Below, piece after piece: positions 8,532 to 18,989 of a stretch of 64,000 nucleotides of DNA. A program made the position numbers and the translations under genes. Source of the DNA: Peptoniphilaceae bacterium AMB_02 (lineage in GTDB: Bacteria > Bacillota > Clostridia > Tissierellales > Peptoniphilaceae); NCBI GenBank assembly GCA_036321625.1, contig CP143259.1, positions 1,848,001 to 1,912,000 of the forward strand, read 5' to 3'. Numbering within the stretch: the stretch's first letter is position 1; every line of letters starts with the position of its first letter. The notes beneath the pieces are model-generated. The model ran no database searches. It saw nothing but the letters and a program-made list of their open reading frames with translations, and was not told the origin of the DNA.

Positions 8532-11500
8532 TTATCTTATATTGCAAAGATTTTCCAAAATTAAATCACTCACGGAAGAAGGTCCTCCAATTACAGTTAT
8601 ATCTTTTATACCCGTATCAGTTAAATAGGATTTCACTACTCCCGGCAGTTCAGTCTTAGAACTTAACAGAATAGCCCCACTATTCTTACCTGCTAAAGGA
8701 CCTGCTGTAAGTGCATCTACAAAATTGCTGCCGTCCGTAATAAAAGCAGATTTGATATCTGTAAGTCCTGATTTTGCAATGCTGACAGATGTATCGTATC
8801 TATCCTTGCCATAGAATCTTGTAACCTGCACGCCAAGAGATTTAAGCTCTTCTTCAACCTCATTTGAAACCGTATTAGGTCCTCCGGCAATTACAATTCT
8901 ATCTATACCCCAATCCATAATTGACTGTTTTACAAAAGTATCGATTCTATCTCTTCCTATTAATAATATTGGAGACTTTTGACTTATTGCAATAGGCGTT
9001 AGCGCAAGAGCATCAGGATAGTTTTCACCACTGGCTATACAAATGGTATTGGATTTGTAACTATCCCTTAAAACTGTAGCGATTTCTACCGAGGTTTGAT
9101 ATCTGTTTGTACCGGATATCCTTTTTACATTATATCCATTTTGAGTGAGTTTCTCGGAGACTCCCATGCTTATGCTGTTTTCTCCTCCAAGTAGAAGTAC
9201 ATTGCTTGGATTTAATCTTTTTATCTCTGATAGTATATCATCCGGCAAATTATCTTTACCTGTAATCAAGATAGGCGAATTTAATATACTTGCAAGCGGC
9301 GCTCCTGCAAGTGCATCAGGATAATTGTGTGCATTTGCAAGAATTACCGTATCTGCGGAATCGGCGTATGTTCTACTGATGGCAGTTGCAGTTTTAAATC
9401 TGTCAGAACCAAATACTCTCTCAACTCTGCATATCTCAGGTTTTTCCGTCCTGCTTCCATATAATACCGATATATCATCGAAGAACAAGCTGCCCTTCGT
9501 ATTATTGTATGCACTATCCGGTTCACATACCATTCTGATTCCCCAAACCAGTTCATAAGGATGTTTTGAGCTTGAAGGTATAGGTATCTCCACATACTTC
9601 CATCCCGTCCAGTCGATATACACTTCTCCAATATAATCTAGAGGCTTAAGCTGCATTCTGAGCCACATTCCACTGCCATTTCCATAAACCCAAGTACCGA
9701 TCGCAGTCGGATAACCCTCAAGCTTTCCATATCCATTACTTGGACCGACTTCTATCGCAACCACTCCTGTAGCAGGTCTTGTCTCAAAATCGTAATCTAT
9801 GCGCAGAGACCCTTCACCCGATTTGATATACTCAGGATTTGTATTAATAGAAGCAGATGCACTGCCGCCCCTTCTTCCATTGTCATTGAAAAATCTCCAC
9901 TGCCAATTATCTTTAGCCAGTTCCCTATCAAATGAGTTTAAAAGAACAGGCTCCTTACCTATTTCAACAGGTATATCTACGCTAAGGTTTCCATAACTCA
10001 CTTTGATGCTTCCCTTTGCTTTACCACTGCCTGCAGTAAATACTCCGGTTGATGAAATACTGCCTATATCTGCATTATCTACTCCGTAAGTGAGAAGTGA
10101 AGCCGGTATCAGAATTCTCCTATTTCCGGCTATTCCATAGATTTCAAGCTTTTCCACTTCATTTAAAGCAAAATTCAGCACCGGTTTTGAAGCTTCTATC
10201 CCGGTTATAGTACCGTCTACTTTTATATTGTACCTGGTACTGATTCCGCTTGGGTTATGTTTTATTGTAACAGTCCCCGTTCCATTCACGAGCCCTGCAG
10301 TAAATTTCCCGCTTGCATCCACACTTCCTATATTTCCTTCTACTGAGTAGCTTAAATCATCAGCACTTATCGCCACAGGATTATAGGAATTGTCTGTAGC
10401 CTTAGTGACCAGATTTATAGACTCTCCAAGAAAGACAACCGAACTATTTGAAAAACCGTCCCCATATACATGAAGTTTCTGAGCGCTGTTCCCATTCTGA
10501 CGTGGTCTTACAAATAGCAGGGCATTACTATTAGATCTCTCCCTACCATCTGAAGGTTTATTTAAAAGAGTTGCATTTTCGTCTCCCGGCAGTGTTACAT
10601 AAATAGTAGATGAGCCGCCACCATCAAAATTGTAAAGATTCGGATATGATTTACTCTTGGCATAATCCACCATATGTGAAAACCTCATACCTATGGCATG
10701 CCCCGCTCTCCTACCGTCACTTAGCATAAACTCAGTATTTTCATTGGAAGCGGTCAGCAAACCGGTTCTGGGATGAATATCAGAGGTATTGTAGTAAGTC
10801 TGGTTGTGCTGACCGTTTTCCATAAGGGTCATATAAATACCTATGGCCGATTTAACATTTGCCCAGTTTACATCTTGTGATTTATTCACAGCTGATATGC
10901 TCACATTCTGTCCCGGCTTTAATTGTGATATATTTTTAAAATTAGCCGATTTACTGCCTGCAGAGAGTACAAACTGACCTTTTCCAATTTTAGTCTGCTG
11001 CGTGCCTTGTACATTATTGACACTTACGACAGTCGTCTGTACTGTAGACCCAATCACAATTCCCGTATCAGATTCAGAATTTGCTTTTAAAACAACTTCG
11101 ACTCCGGCTGCTTTTGATTTTGTGGAATCGCTAAAACGATCTGTTTGCAAGTAGACAGCTGTATCATTCGACTTTCTGTCTCTATTTAAATATGTCACAG
11201 ATATATTCTTGTCTCCAGCCTTTGCCACTATGTCAAAATCAGCAGTTCCCGTTACTACTTTTCTGTCATGAGTATAGCCGAGCGCTTTTTTATATGCCGG
11301 TGAATAATGATGAAGTATTCCGGCATCAATCATAATCCCCTTTGGCACTCCTGTTGAAGTGTCGTAACTGTCACCATTAATCGCAAAAATAACTCTGTAA
11401 CCACTCTCTTCAGCTGACCTTACAAGAGACGAAAGTCTGTCTCCACCATATATATAAGGACCAAAACTCGAAATAACTTCTAAATCATTGGTAGAATAAT

Positions 11501-11729
11501 TGGTATCTATCAGATGAGTTTTTTGTATTCCTACATTATTATTTGAATTGATATAGGTCCAGTTTACACCGGGATATATCTCCCTAATAAAAGCATCCCT
11601 AACTTTTCCAATACCGGTTATTGAAGTGCCCGGAAGTATTTCGGATGCATGTGATGAAACGCTTAAAATACTAAGACAAAATAATAGAGCTATTAATTTC
11701 CCTATATATGTAAATCTAATTTTTTTCAA
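8532..11729 (-). CDS. Secreted phosphodiester-glycosidase (NAGPA) domain protein with three CWB2 cell-wall-binding repeats
   Basis: About 1065 residues. A signal peptide (KKIRFTYIGKLIALLFCLS... to SSHASE) is followed by a phosphodiester glycosidase/NAGPA-like domain (about 35-415), with VIFAINGDSYDTSTGVPKG, HPRTGLL and the hallmark NFDGGGSST. Bacterial Ig-like segments (about 420-600) and a beta-sandwich-like region follow. At the C-terminus are three CWB2 repeats, marked by FGSDRFKTA, ISGTNRYQTS and FYGKDRYDTS; these anchor proteins to the wall of Clostridia through anionic polymers. The likely role is a wall-attached enzyme that cleaves sugar phosphodiesters (inference). The start is TTG at 11729, seven bases behind GGGAGG; an earlier in-frame TTG overlaps that ribosome site. 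It is monocistronic. Confidence 0.85.
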   Translation of the reverse strand: MKKIRFTYIGKLIALLFCLSILSVSSHASEILPGTSITGIGKVRDAFIREIYPGVNWTYINSNNNVGIQKTHLIDTNYSTNDLEVISSFGPYIYGGDRLSSLVRSAEESGYRVIFAINGDSYDTSTGVPKGIMIDAGILHHYSPAYKKALGYTHDRKVVTGTADFDIVAKAGDKNISVTYLNRDRKSNDTAVYLQTDRFSDSTKSKAAGVEVVLKANSESDTGIVIGSTVQTTVVSVNNVQGTQQTKIGKGQFVLSAGSKSANFKNISQLKPGQNVSISAVNKSQDVNWANVKSAIGIYMTLMENGQHNQTYYNTSDIHPRTGLLTASNENTEFMLSDGRRAGHAIGMRFSHMVDYAKSKSYPNLYNFDGGGSSTIYVTLPGDENATLLNKPSDGRERSNSNALLFVRPRQNGNSAQKLHVYGDGFSNSSVVFLGESINLVTKATDNSYNPVAISADDLSYSVEGNIGSVDASGKFTAGLVNGTGTVTIKHNPSGISTRYNIKVDGTITGIEASKPVLNFALNEVEKLEIYGIAGNRRILIPASLLTYGVDNADIGSISSTGVFTAGSGKAKGSIKVSYGNLSVDIPVEIGKEPVLLNSFDRELAKDNWQWRFFNDNGRRGGSASASINTNPEYIKSGEGSLRIDYDFETRPATGVVAIEVGPSNGYGKLEGYPTAIGTWVYGNGSGMWLRMQLKPLDYIGEVYIDWTGWKYVEIPIPSSSKHPYELVWGIRMVCEPDSAYNNTKGSLFFDDISVLYGSRTEKPEICRVERVFGSDRFKTATAISRTYADSADTVILANAHNYPDALAGAPLASILNSPILITGKDNLPDDILSEIKRLNPSNVLLLGGENSISMGVSEKLTQNGYNVKRISGTNRYQTSVEIATVLRDSYKSNTICIASGENYPDALALTPIAISQKSPILLIGRDRIDTFVKQSIMDWGIDRIVIAGGPNTVSNEVEEELKSLGVQVTRFYGKDRYDTSVSIAKSGLTDIKSAFITDGSNFVDALTAGPLAGKNSGAILLSSKTELPGVVKSYLTDTGIKDITVIGGPSSVSDLILENLCNIR

Positions 11730-11880
11730 AGATATTCCTCCCAATACAATAATTTGCAGTATCTAATTATCTATTTTATCATATAGTAATTGTATACTAC
11801 AAATTCAGACCCTTGGACCGAAAGATAGTTCTAAAAACTTAGATGTACTAGTAAAAAAATCCAATCAATTATAAAAATAC

Positions 11881-11898
11881 CCGGCAATTAATTGCCGG
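11881..11898 (-). terminator. Rho gene terminator
   Basis: Perfect palindrome CCGGCAATTAATTGCCGG followed on the minus strand by GTATTTTTAT. It lies nine bases after the rho stop codon. Confidence 0.85.
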
Positions 11899-11906
11899 AT
11901 ACTATT

Positions 11907-13277
11907 TTAAAAACTTATTCTATTATCGTTTACTATGCTTACAAAATTCTGGTTTGATTTTGTTTTAGCAAGTGTATTTATTATTGTTTCTGCTATGTCG
12001 TAATTGGTAGAATTCGAGAGCGCTCTTCTAATCTTTCTCATCGCTTCTAATTCATCTGCCGATTGAAGCAGTTCTTCTCTTCTCGTGCCCGATTTGTAGA
12101 TATCAATTGCCGGGAAGATTCTAACATTGGATAATTCTCTATCCAGATGAATCTCCATATTGCCCGTTCCTTTAAATTCTTCGTAGATAACATCATCCAT
12201 TCTGGAACCGGTATCTATGAGGGCAGTTGCTAAGATTGTAAGAGAACCGTTGTTTTCAATCTTTCTCGCAGCTCCAAAGAATCTCTTCGGTTTGTGTAGC
12301 GCCATCGGATCAAGTCCGCCTGACAGAGTTCTGCCGGATGCAGGTGATGTAATATTGTAAGCCCTTGTAAGTCTTGTAATACTGTCTAGAAGTATCATTA
12401 CATCCTTGCCATGTTCAACGAGTCTTTTGGCTCTTTCAAGCACTATTTCAGAAACTCTTACATGATTTATCGGTAGTTCATCAAAAGTAGAGGCTACTAT
12501 CTCGACTTTTTCACCAATTACAGACCTCTCCATATCAGTTACTTCTTCGGGTCTTTCGTCTATAAGTAATACTATGACATACATTTCAGGATATTGTTTT
12601 ACAACTGAGTTTGCAATCTGCTTGATTAGAGTCGTCTTTCCTACTTTAGGTGGAGAAACGATTAAACCTCTCTGTCCTTTACCGATTGGTGAGATTAAAT
12701 CTATCAATCTCGTAGAGAGTTGAGCAGATCCACCTTCTAGAATTATCTTTTCTATGGGATAAATAGGTGTTAGATCTTCAAATTGAGCTCTATTTCTTGC
12801 AAATTCAGGAGAGTCACCATTAACGGTTTTTACATATATTAATGGTCCAAACTTCTCCGATTCCTTCTTTTCTCTGGTAAATCCTTCTACATAATCTCCT
12901 GTTTTGAGTCTAAATCTTCTGACTTGCATTGGAGAAACGTAGATATCATCATCGCCGGAATCGAAATTGTCCGATCTTAAGAATCCGTAACCGTCTGAAT
13001 GAAGATCCAGCACTCCCGAGACAGGGAGTCTGTTTTTATCTCCTTGCGACGTAGATTCACCCGTGTCTATTGCAGTTTCAGATTCTTCCGATTCATCTAC
13101 AACTATCTCAGGTGCAACTTCATCATTTTGTTTGCTGTTTTCAGCAGTTTGTTCGATAATGGCTTCGATTAATTCATTTTTTCTATATCTGGTTATACCG
13201 GGTACCCCGAGAGCTTTTGCAATTACTCTTAAATCATCCAGTTTTTTATCCGCTAATACTTCTTCGTTAATTAACAT
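11907..13277 (-). CDS. rho: Transcription termination factor Rho
   Basis: A hexameric RNA-dependent ATPase that ends transcription. The 456 residues comprise an N-terminal helical domain (DDLRVIAKALGVPGITRYRK), an acidic low-complexity linker (about 45-80), the cold-shock-like RNA-binding domain (SGVLDLHSDGYGFLRS) and the RecA-type core with Walker A SPPKVGKTTL and the downstream segments VIVLLIDERPEEV and LLDSITRLTRAYN. The linker makes it longer than E. coli Rho, which is common in Firmicutes. It starts eight bases after the glpX stop, so the two are cotranscribed. Confidence 0.97.
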   Translation of the reverse strand: MLINEEVLADKKLDDLRVIAKALGVPGITRYRKNELIEAIIEQTAENSKQNDEVAPEIVVDESEESETAIDTGESTSQGDKNRLPVSGVLDLHSDGYGFLRSDNFDSGDDDIYVSPMQVRRFRLKTGDYVEGFTREKKESEKFGPLIYVKTVNGDSPEFARNRAQFEDLTPIYPIEKIILEGGSAQLSTRLIDLISPIGKGQRGLIVSPPKVGKTTLIKQIANSVVKQYPEMYVIVLLIDERPEEVTDMERSVIGEKVEIVASTFDELPINHVRVSEIVLERAKRLVEHGKDVMILLDSITRLTRAYNITSPASGRTLSGGLDPMALHKPKRFFGAARKIENNGSLTILATALIDTGSRMDDVIYEEFKGTGNMEIHLDRELSNVRIFPAIDIYKSGTRREELLQSADELEAMRKIRRALSNSTNYDIAETIINTLAKTKSNQNFVSIVNDNRISF

Positions 13278-13285
13278 AAATCACC

Positions 13286-14287
13286 CTATAATCTTATTAT
13301 GGGAATCATATTTTGTCTTTCAGCATACTCAGGTTTTCTCGCAACCTTGTGAATAGCATTAATAAATCTAATAGTTCCTGTTTCTGCTCTCATTACCACT
13401 GAATGAGTTTTCACTTGACCTTTTGACACTTGCATGACTCCTCTTAGGAAGTCACCGTCTGTAACACCTGTAGCTGCAAACATACAGTCCTCACCTTTTA
13501 CAAGGTCGTCCATTTCCCAAATTCTGTCAACTATTTCTATCCCCATTGCTCTACATCTTTGAACTTGTTCTTCGTTTTCCGGAACGAGTTTTCCTTGGAA
13601 TACTCCACCCATAGCCTTAAGTGCAGCTGCAGCAATAACTCCTTCAGGGGCTCCTCCAATACCAAGCATCATATCGACACCTGCTTGTGGGAAGCAAGTA
13701 GAAATCGCAGTAGCAATATCGCCGGCACCGAACAGTTTTATTCTGGCACCGGTTTCTCTGATTCTATTTATCAACTCAGCATGTCTGGGTCTGTTAAGCA
13801 CTGATACTATAAGCTCTGTAACGTCTTTATTAAGCGCTTTCGCAAGCCTTCTTATATTCATTTCAACCGGTAGGTCAATATGAACAGCATCTATTGCATC
13901 AGGTCCGGCAGCCAATTTATCCATATACATATCAGGTGCATGAAGAAGAGTTCCTCTAGGTGCAGCAGCAATAACAGCAATCGCATTATTAGCTCCATTT
14001 GCAACCAACTCAGTACCGTCAACCGGGTCAACTGCAATGTCGACTTTCGGACTATTCGCTTCCGCTCTACCGACATGTTCTCCTATATATAACATTGGAG
14101 CTTCGTCCATTTCTCCTTCACCGATAACGACAATACCGTCCATGTCAAGATCTTCAAGCATGGATCTCATTCCATCTACTGCAGCTTGGTCAGCCGCAAT
14201 TTTATCTCCTCTACCAAGGTGTTTAGATGCCAGTATTGCAGCAGCTTCAGTTACCCTGACTAAGTTTAAAGGTAAATTTCTATCCAT
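13286..14287 (-). CDS. glpX: Class II fructose-1,6-bisphosphatase
   Basis: Hydrolyses fructose-1,6-bisphosphate to fructose-6-phosphate for gluconeogenesis. The 333 residues carry the GlpX motifs IGEGEMDEAPMLYIGE and VDPVDGTE (metal site) and GIGGAPEGVIAAAALKAMGG. Together with the small transaldolase and fba just upstream it forms a sugar-phosphate group suited to running the pathway backwards from amino-acid-derived carbon. A good ribosome site (GAGGAGG) precedes the ATG. Confidence 0.95.
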   Translation of the reverse strand: MDRNLPLNLVRVTEAAAILASKHLGRGDKIAADQAAVDGMRSMLEDLDMDGIVVIGEGEMDEAPMLYIGEHVGRAEANSPKVDIAVDPVDGTELVANGANNAIAVIAAAPRGTLLHAPDMYMDKLAAGPDAIDAVHIDLPVEMNIRRLAKALNKDVTELIVSVLNRPRHAELINRIRETGARIKLFGAGDIATAISTCFPQAGVDMMLGIGGAPEGVIAAAALKAMGGVFQGKLVPENEEQVQRCRAMGIEIVDRIWEMDDLVKGEDCMFAATGVTDGDFLRGVMQVSKGQVKTHSVVMRAETGTIRFINAIHKVARKPEYAERQNMIPIIRL

Positions 14288-14305
14288 ATTTTCCTCCTCA
14301 TTGTA

Positions 14306-14385
14306 TGTAAGGATACTTTCGTATCCTTTTGAGTCTTTCTGAGATTCACCAAATCCTAAATTTAGCTTTGGTGTTGTTTTTTATA
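14306..14385 (+). terminator. Two hairpins with T-runs facing the plus strand, between fsa and glpX
   Basis: Plus-strand hairpin AAGGATAC-TTTC-GTATCCTT followed by TT, and CACCAAA...TTTGGTG followed by TTGTTTTTT. Both have terminator shape only when read on the plus strand, yet both neighbouring genes are on the minus strand. They may stop antisense transcription or act as 5' leader structures for glpX. Confidence 0.45.
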
Positions 14386-14444
14386 TTTTTTAGATGATTT
14401 TCGTAATGCGCCAAATCATTATTAAATATCAGTTTAATTTAGAA

Positions 14445-15086
14445 CTACTTTACGCCTTCCCAATCTTTAAGGAATCTTTCAATTCCGATATCAGTAAGCG
14501 GATGCTTAAGCATTTGTTCAAATACCTTGTAAGGTATTGTCGCTATATCAGCACCTGTTTCTGCAATTTGCGTTACATGAAGAGGATGTCTTACTGATGC
14601 TGCTATAATCTCAGTTTCAATTCCGTAATTATAGAAAATCTCGGCTATTTGCGCTACCAATTCCATTCCATCAGTACCGATATCATCTACTCTGCCTAGG
14701 AAAGGACTTACATAAGTAGCACCGGCTTTTGCTGCAAGAAGTGCTTGATTGGTAGAGAAGATAAGAGTAACATTTGTCTTTATACCTTCTGATGTAAGCA
14801 CGCTGCACGCTTTCAATCCCTCTTTAGTCATTGGAAGCTTGATAACAATATTCTCGTGTATCTTGGCAAGTTCTCTAGCTTCTTCAAGCATACCTTCCGC
14901 TTCTACAGAAATAACTTCCGCAGAGATAGGTCCATCCACTATACTCGAAATCTCTTTAATTACTTCCTCGAATACTCTGCCTTCCTTAGCAATAAGTGAA
15001 GGGTTTGTAGTTACTCCATCCAAAATACCCCATGAAGCAACTTCTTTAATTTCATCTATATTTGCAGTATCAATAAAAAATTTCAT
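14445..15086 (-). CDS. Small transaldolase / fructose-6-phosphate aldolase family
   Basis: A 213-residue class I aldolase of the TalC/FSA group. It has [15 protein letters not shown] at the N-terminus, the [14 protein letters not shown] loop and the Schiff-base lysine in NIVIKLPMT (about residue 83). Members either transfer dihydroxyacetone units (transaldolase) or cleave fructose-6-phosphate; sequence alone does not settle which. It is located ten bases after fba in the same orientation and upstream of glpX-rho. Confidence 0.9.
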   Translation of the reverse strand: MKFFIDTANIDEIKEVASWGILDGVTTNPSLIAKEGRVFEEVIKEISSIVDGPISAEVISVEAEGMLEEARELAKIHENIVIKLPMTKEGLKACSVLTSEGIKTNVTLIFSTNQALLAAKAGATYVSPFLGRVDDIGTDGMELVAQIAEIFYNYGIETEIIAASVRHPLHVTQIAETGADIATIPYKVFEQMLKHPLTDIGIERFLKDWEGVK

Positions 15087-15096
15087 ATATTCTCCT

Positions 15097-15960
15097 CTAT
15101 GCTTTATTTATAGATCCGAAGATCTCCATTTTTTCTTTTACTACTTCTTTGATTGCAGCAGTTCCCGGTGCAAGTAGTTTTCTAGGGTCAAACCCCTTAC
15201 CTTCTCTATCTTTACCTGCTTCAATATACTCTCTGGTAGCAGCCGCAAATGCCAATTGACATTCAGTATTTACATTTATCTTGGATACTCCAAGTGAGAT
15301 AGATTCCTTAATCATCTCTTCAGAAATACCGGTTCCACCATGTAGTACTAATGGCATATCTCCGATTTGCTCTTGAATTTTTGCAAGTGCATCGAAGTCC
15401 AATCCCTTCCAGTTTTCCGGGTATTGACCGTGAATATTTCCAATACCTGCCGCTAGAAAATCTATGCCCAGTTCGGAAATTCTCTTACATTCCATTGGAT
15501 CTGCAATTTCACCGGATCCTACAACACCATCTTCCTCTCCACCGATTGCGCCTACCTCTGCTTCAACGGAGATTCCTTTAGAATGTGCCAACTCGACAAT
15601 TTCCTTGGTTTTTTCAACATTCTCATCTATTGGATAATGAGATCCGTCAAACATTACTGAAGTAAATCCGGCTTCGATTGCTTTTTTAGCTCCATCGTAA
15701 GAACCGTGATCAAGATGGATTGCAACCGGTACAGTAATATTTAATTCTTCAACCATTCCTTTAACCATGCCGACAACTGTTTTGAATCCACCCATGTACT
15801 TTCCGGCGCCTTCTGAAACACCTAGGATAACAGGGGATTTCATCTCTTCTGCAGTCTCAAGAACCGCTTTGGTCCACTCCAGGTTATTAATGTTGAAATG
15901 TCCAATTGCATACTTGCCTTTTAATGCGTCCTTTAACATTTTTTCAGCTGATACTAACAT
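15097..15960 (-). CDS. fba: Class II (zinc) fructose-bisphosphate aldolase
   Basis: Interconverts fructose-1,6-bisphosphate with dihydroxyacetone phosphate and glyceraldehyde-3-phosphate. The 287 residues have the zinc-site [13 protein letters not shown] (about 78-90), [20 protein letters not shown] and the phosphate-binding LHGGTGIS and INVNTECQ. The length is normal for the short class IIA/B group. First gene of the fba-fsa pair; AGGAGG precedes the ATG. Confidence 0.96.
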   Translation of the reverse strand: MLVSAEKMLKDALKGKYAIGHFNINNLEWTKAVLETAEEMKSPVILGVSEGAGKYMGGFKTVVGMVKGMVEELNITVPVAIHLDHGSYDGAKKAIEAGFTSVMFDGSHYPIDENVEKTKEIVELAHSKGISVEAEVGAIGGEEDGVVGSGEIADPMECKRISELGIDFLAAGIGNIHGQYPENWKGLDFDALAKIQEQIGDMPLVLHGGTGISEEMIKESISLGVSKINVNTECQLAFAAATREYIEAGKDREGKGFDPRKLLAPGTAAIKEVVKEKMEIFGSINKA

Positions 15961-16191
15961 CTAATTACCTCCTAATATATTTAATTAATTAATGTTCTAC
16001 GGAAAAACATAAGCTACTTAGCTCTAATGAAATAATACAAACGAAATAATCGAACTAAGCTAACGTATTTCACATCTATAAATAATCATACTAAATAATA
16101 GAAATTCGCTAACTCTACTATTACAATTATAACATAATTTGTAATTAAGATATAGTTTAGAATATACCTAAATGATAGAAAACCTATACAT

Positions 16192-16228
16192 AGCTGAGGC
16201 CTATAGGTAATCTATAGGCCGGCTTTTT
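16192..16228 (+). terminator. Long hairpin after pyrG, T-run on the plus strand
   Basis: AGC plus GGCCTATAG / CTATAGGCC plus GGCT with loop GTAAT, followed on the plus strand by TTTTT. It sits just after the pyrG stop. On the minus strand the hairpin has an A-rich 5' flank but no immediate T-run, so it may be bidirectional or face antisense transcripts. The rest of 15961-16191 shows only AT-rich DNA with a repeated GAAATAAT. Confidence 0.5.
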
Positions 16229-16235
16229 ATTTAAT

Positions 16236-17828
16236 TTATTTATCTCTGAAATCTTTAGCACTCTCTACCAAGCTTGTGATAAGCGGGTGTGGTCTATTTG
16301 GTCTGGATAAAAATTCCGGATGGAATTGTGCACCCATAAACCAAGGATGATCCACAAGTTCAAAGATTTCCATATACTTTTCATCAGGCGAAACTCCCGA
16401 TGCAATTGCTCCGGTATTTATTAATTTATCTAAATACCTTAGATTGAACTCATACTTGTTTCTGTGTCTTTCATATATTAACTCATTATTATATATGCTT
16501 CTAGCTTTACTTCCTTCTACAGTCTTGCATGGAAGAAGTCCCAATCTTCTATCGTCTTTATCGCCATCTTCTCTAGGTGCATGAATAACATCGTCATCTC
16601 CTGAAGAGATGCTATCGCCTTTCACAGTCTCAAGCCCTGCAACATTAATCATTAAATCAAGTATTGCAGCATGCATTCCCATGCTTATTCCCAAGAATGG
16701 GACTCCGTGTTCTCTGGCATATTTAGAAGAAAGAATCATTCCCTTAAGACCTCTGTCTCCAAAACCAGCAGGGATAATGATAGCATGACTGTCTTTTAAC
16801 TCTTCTTCATAATTATCAACATTTATCTTTTCAGCATCAATCCAGTTGAAGTTAATATTGACATCATTGGCAATACCGGAATGATTAAGTGCTTCGACAA
16901 AAGATATATACGCATCTTTAAGATCGATGTATTTAACTACCATAGTTATATTGATTTCATCTTCAATATTCTTAATTCTATCGACAAGTTCCTTCCACTC
17001 AGTCAAATCAACAGGTTTGGCATCCAAATTCAAATGCTCTACTACAAGATCTGATAAGCCTTGCTTCTCAAGCATTAGTGGAATCTCATATATGGAATCT
17101 GCATCACTGTTTTCAATGACTTCTTCCGGTTCAAGGTCGCAGAAAAGAGCAATCTTTTCTTTTGAAGCCTGATCTATTTCATGCTCGGTTCTTATAATTA
17201 AAAGATCCGGCTGAATACCGACACTTCTTAGTTCCTTAACGCTGTGCTGAGTCGGCTTTGTTTTAATCTCTTCAGATTTTGTTAGATAAGGTAGTAGTGT
17301 TACGTGAATATACATAACATTTTCTCTTCCGATATCCTTTTTAATCTGTCTGATAGCTTCCAAGAAAGGAAGTCCTTCAATATCTCCGACAGTTCCACCA
17401 ATTTCGGTAATTACGACATCTACTTCCTGTTCGCTCGCAACTTTTTGTACCCTATCTTTTATTTCATTGGTAATATGTGGTATAACTTGAACGGTTCTTC
17501 CTTCAAAATACCCGTCCCTCTCCTTATTCAAAACAGCTCTATACACCATTCCGGTTGTAATATCGGAATGTTTATTTAAGCTTACATCAACATATCTCTC
17601 ATAATGACCGATATCAAGGTCGGTTTCTGCTCCATCATCAGTAACGAAAACTTCACCATGTTGAAGTGGGCTCATGTTTCCCGGATCAACATTTAGATAT
17701 GGGTCAAACTTTTGCAACAGTACTTTTAATCCACGATTTTTCAGCAATCTTCCAAGTGAAGCGGCTGTAATTCCCTTTCCTAAGGACGATACAACGCCAC
17801 CGGTAACAAATATATACTTTGTATTCAA
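16236..17828 (-). CDS. pyrG: CTP synthase with a Ser-substituted glutaminase site
   Basis: Makes CTP from UTP, ATP and an amino group. The synthetase half is intact: [53 protein letters not shown]. The class I glutamine amidotransferase half has the usual His and Glu (AQFHPEF), but the catalytic motif normally read as GICLGMQ is GISMGMH. The nucleophilic Cys (Cys379 in E. coli) is Ser382, encoded by AGC at 16685-16683, and the Gln is His. The usual PGGFG loop is PAGFGDRG. Cys is required for glutamine hydrolysis in the family, so this enzyme should use free ammonia. 530 residues; monocistronic. Confidence 0.95.
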   Translation of the reverse strand: MNTKYIFVTGGVVSSLGKGITAASLGRLLKNRGLKVLLQKFDPYLNVDPGNMSPLQHGEVFVTDDGAETDLDIGHYERYVDVSLNKHSDITTGMVYRAVLNKERDGYFEGRTVQVIPHITNEIKDRVQKVASEQEVDVVITEIGGTVGDIEGLPFLEAIRQIKKDIGRENVMYIHVTLLPYLTKSEEIKTKPTQHSVKELRSVGIQPDLLIIRTEHEIDQASKEKIALFCDLEPEEVIENSDADSIYEIPLMLEKQGLSDLVVEHLNLDAKPVDLTEWKELVDRIKNIEDEINITMVVKYIDLKDAYISFVEALNHSGIANDVNINFNWIDAEKINVDNYEEELKDSHAIIIPAGFGDRGLKGMILSSKYAREHGVPFLGISMGMHAAILDLMINVAGLETVKGDSISSGDDDVIHAPREDGDKDDRRLGLLPCKTVEGSKARSIYNNELIYERHRNKYEFNLRYLDKLINTGAIASGVSPDEKYMEIFELVDHPWFMGAQFHPEFLSRPNRPHPLITSLVESAKDFRDK

Positions 17829-17926
17829 ATTATACCTCCTGATAATACTTCCACCCTTTATTATACCAAAAAAAATATATCTATGTAAAGAACCACATTA
17901 AAGACTTGATAAAAAAATTTTTCAAA

Positions 17927-18826
17927 TCATATTATACCTTTATTTTTTTCGTATTTTCTCTTTTTTATTCTGACCAATTGAATCCTTAAAATAATAATTA
18001 TAAACACAGACATATAGGGAATTAACTCTAAAAGTTCGGGTTTTAAATTAAAGAGAGATTGATGATTCGATAATGTGAACATAAAAGACAGAACCACCGA
18101 AAAAAATCCTGACAATAGAGCCGAACCGCTGCTCATAACATCAATTGCAAGTCCGATAAATCCTCTTCCGGCCACCATGTCCCTCGAAAACCATGGCAGA
18201 TATCCAAGCGTTAGTGATGCCCCTGCCATAGAAGCCAAGACAGAAGATATTAGCAATGAAATTAGCCTATACTTATTTATGTTTAAACCGCTGATTTTTG
18301 AAAATTCCACGCTTTTACCAACCGAAAAAATCCTAATTCCCAAGACGGTCTTTTCGTTGAAAATGTAGATTATGAAAATGGATAATATCCCTAAAATTGA
18401 TGATATATTATAGTAGATTTCCTTCCCCATTATACTTACTGAATGTCTTGCGAAGGGTATAGTCTGAAGAGAAGTTGAGATCCCTCTGTCACCGAGCAAA
18501 TTCAATAATATCGAAGTAAGTCCCATGGCTATGAGATTATAAGCAATCCCTGCCAAAATGGAATTAACCTTCAGTTTATTGTCTATAAAATACAAAATAA
18601 GACCTTGAACTAAACCCAGTACCATAGTTAGGATGAAAGCCAGAATTGCATTTTGAAAAAAGTGGCTGAATACTACTGCAAAAAAAGCTGAAATAGTCAT
18701 AAGCCCTTCGATTCCGACATTGAAATAGCCCGACCTGGATGCGACATTTGCAGAAAGTGCTGCAAATAAAATCGGAGTTTGAATGATTAATAATGTACTT
18801 AAAAGCCCAAGATTTATCCCGGTCAT
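17927..18826 (-). CDS. ABC transporter permease, nucleoside/simple-sugar type (NupQ/YufQ-like), orphan
   Basis: A 299-residue membrane protein of the BPD_transp_2 type with about eight to nine helices. Family features are ANVASRSGYFNVGIEGLM near the N-terminus and GRGFIGLAIDVMSSGSALLSG near the C-terminus, which match the second permease of BmpD/NupOPQ nucleoside importers. No ATPase, partner permease or lipoprotein gene lies beside it. It must work with partners elsewhere or be a relic. It is divergent from the plus-strand cobalamin riboswitch. Confidence 0.8.
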   Translation of the reverse strand: MTGINLGLLSTLLIIQTPILFAALSANVASRSGYFNVGIEGLMTISAFFAVVFSHFFQNAILAFILTMVLGLVQGLILYFIDNKLKVNSILAGIAYNLIAMGLTSILLNLLGDRGISTSLQTIPFARHSVSIMGKEIYYNISSILGILSIFIIYIFNEKTVLGIRIFSVGKSVEFSKISGLNINKYRLISLLISSVLASMAGASLTLGYLPWFSRDMVAGRGFIGLAIDVMSSGSALLSGFFSVVLSFMFTLSNHQSLFNLKPELLELIPYMSVFIIIILRIQLVRIKKRKYEKNKGII

Positions 18827-18954
18827 AACTATCCCCTTTTAAAAAAGAAATCAAATACTTAATATAGATAATGTATCACTTGCTCCAGATTTAATCAATA
18901 GATACGATGAAAATACTCTATTTTATATCACTTTTAGTAAGATATCCACTTAGG

Positions 18955-18983
18955 TAGACAAAGCTAATCAAACATGTTATACT
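18955..18983 (+). promoter_or_regulatory. Sigma-A promoter of the orphan riboswitch
   Basis: TAGACA (18955-18960), 17-base spacer, TATACT (18978-18983). Each hexamer differs from consensus at one position. The predicted transcription start, about 18990, is just before the cobalamin aptamer. Confidence 0.7.
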
Positions 18984-18989
18984 ATAAAT

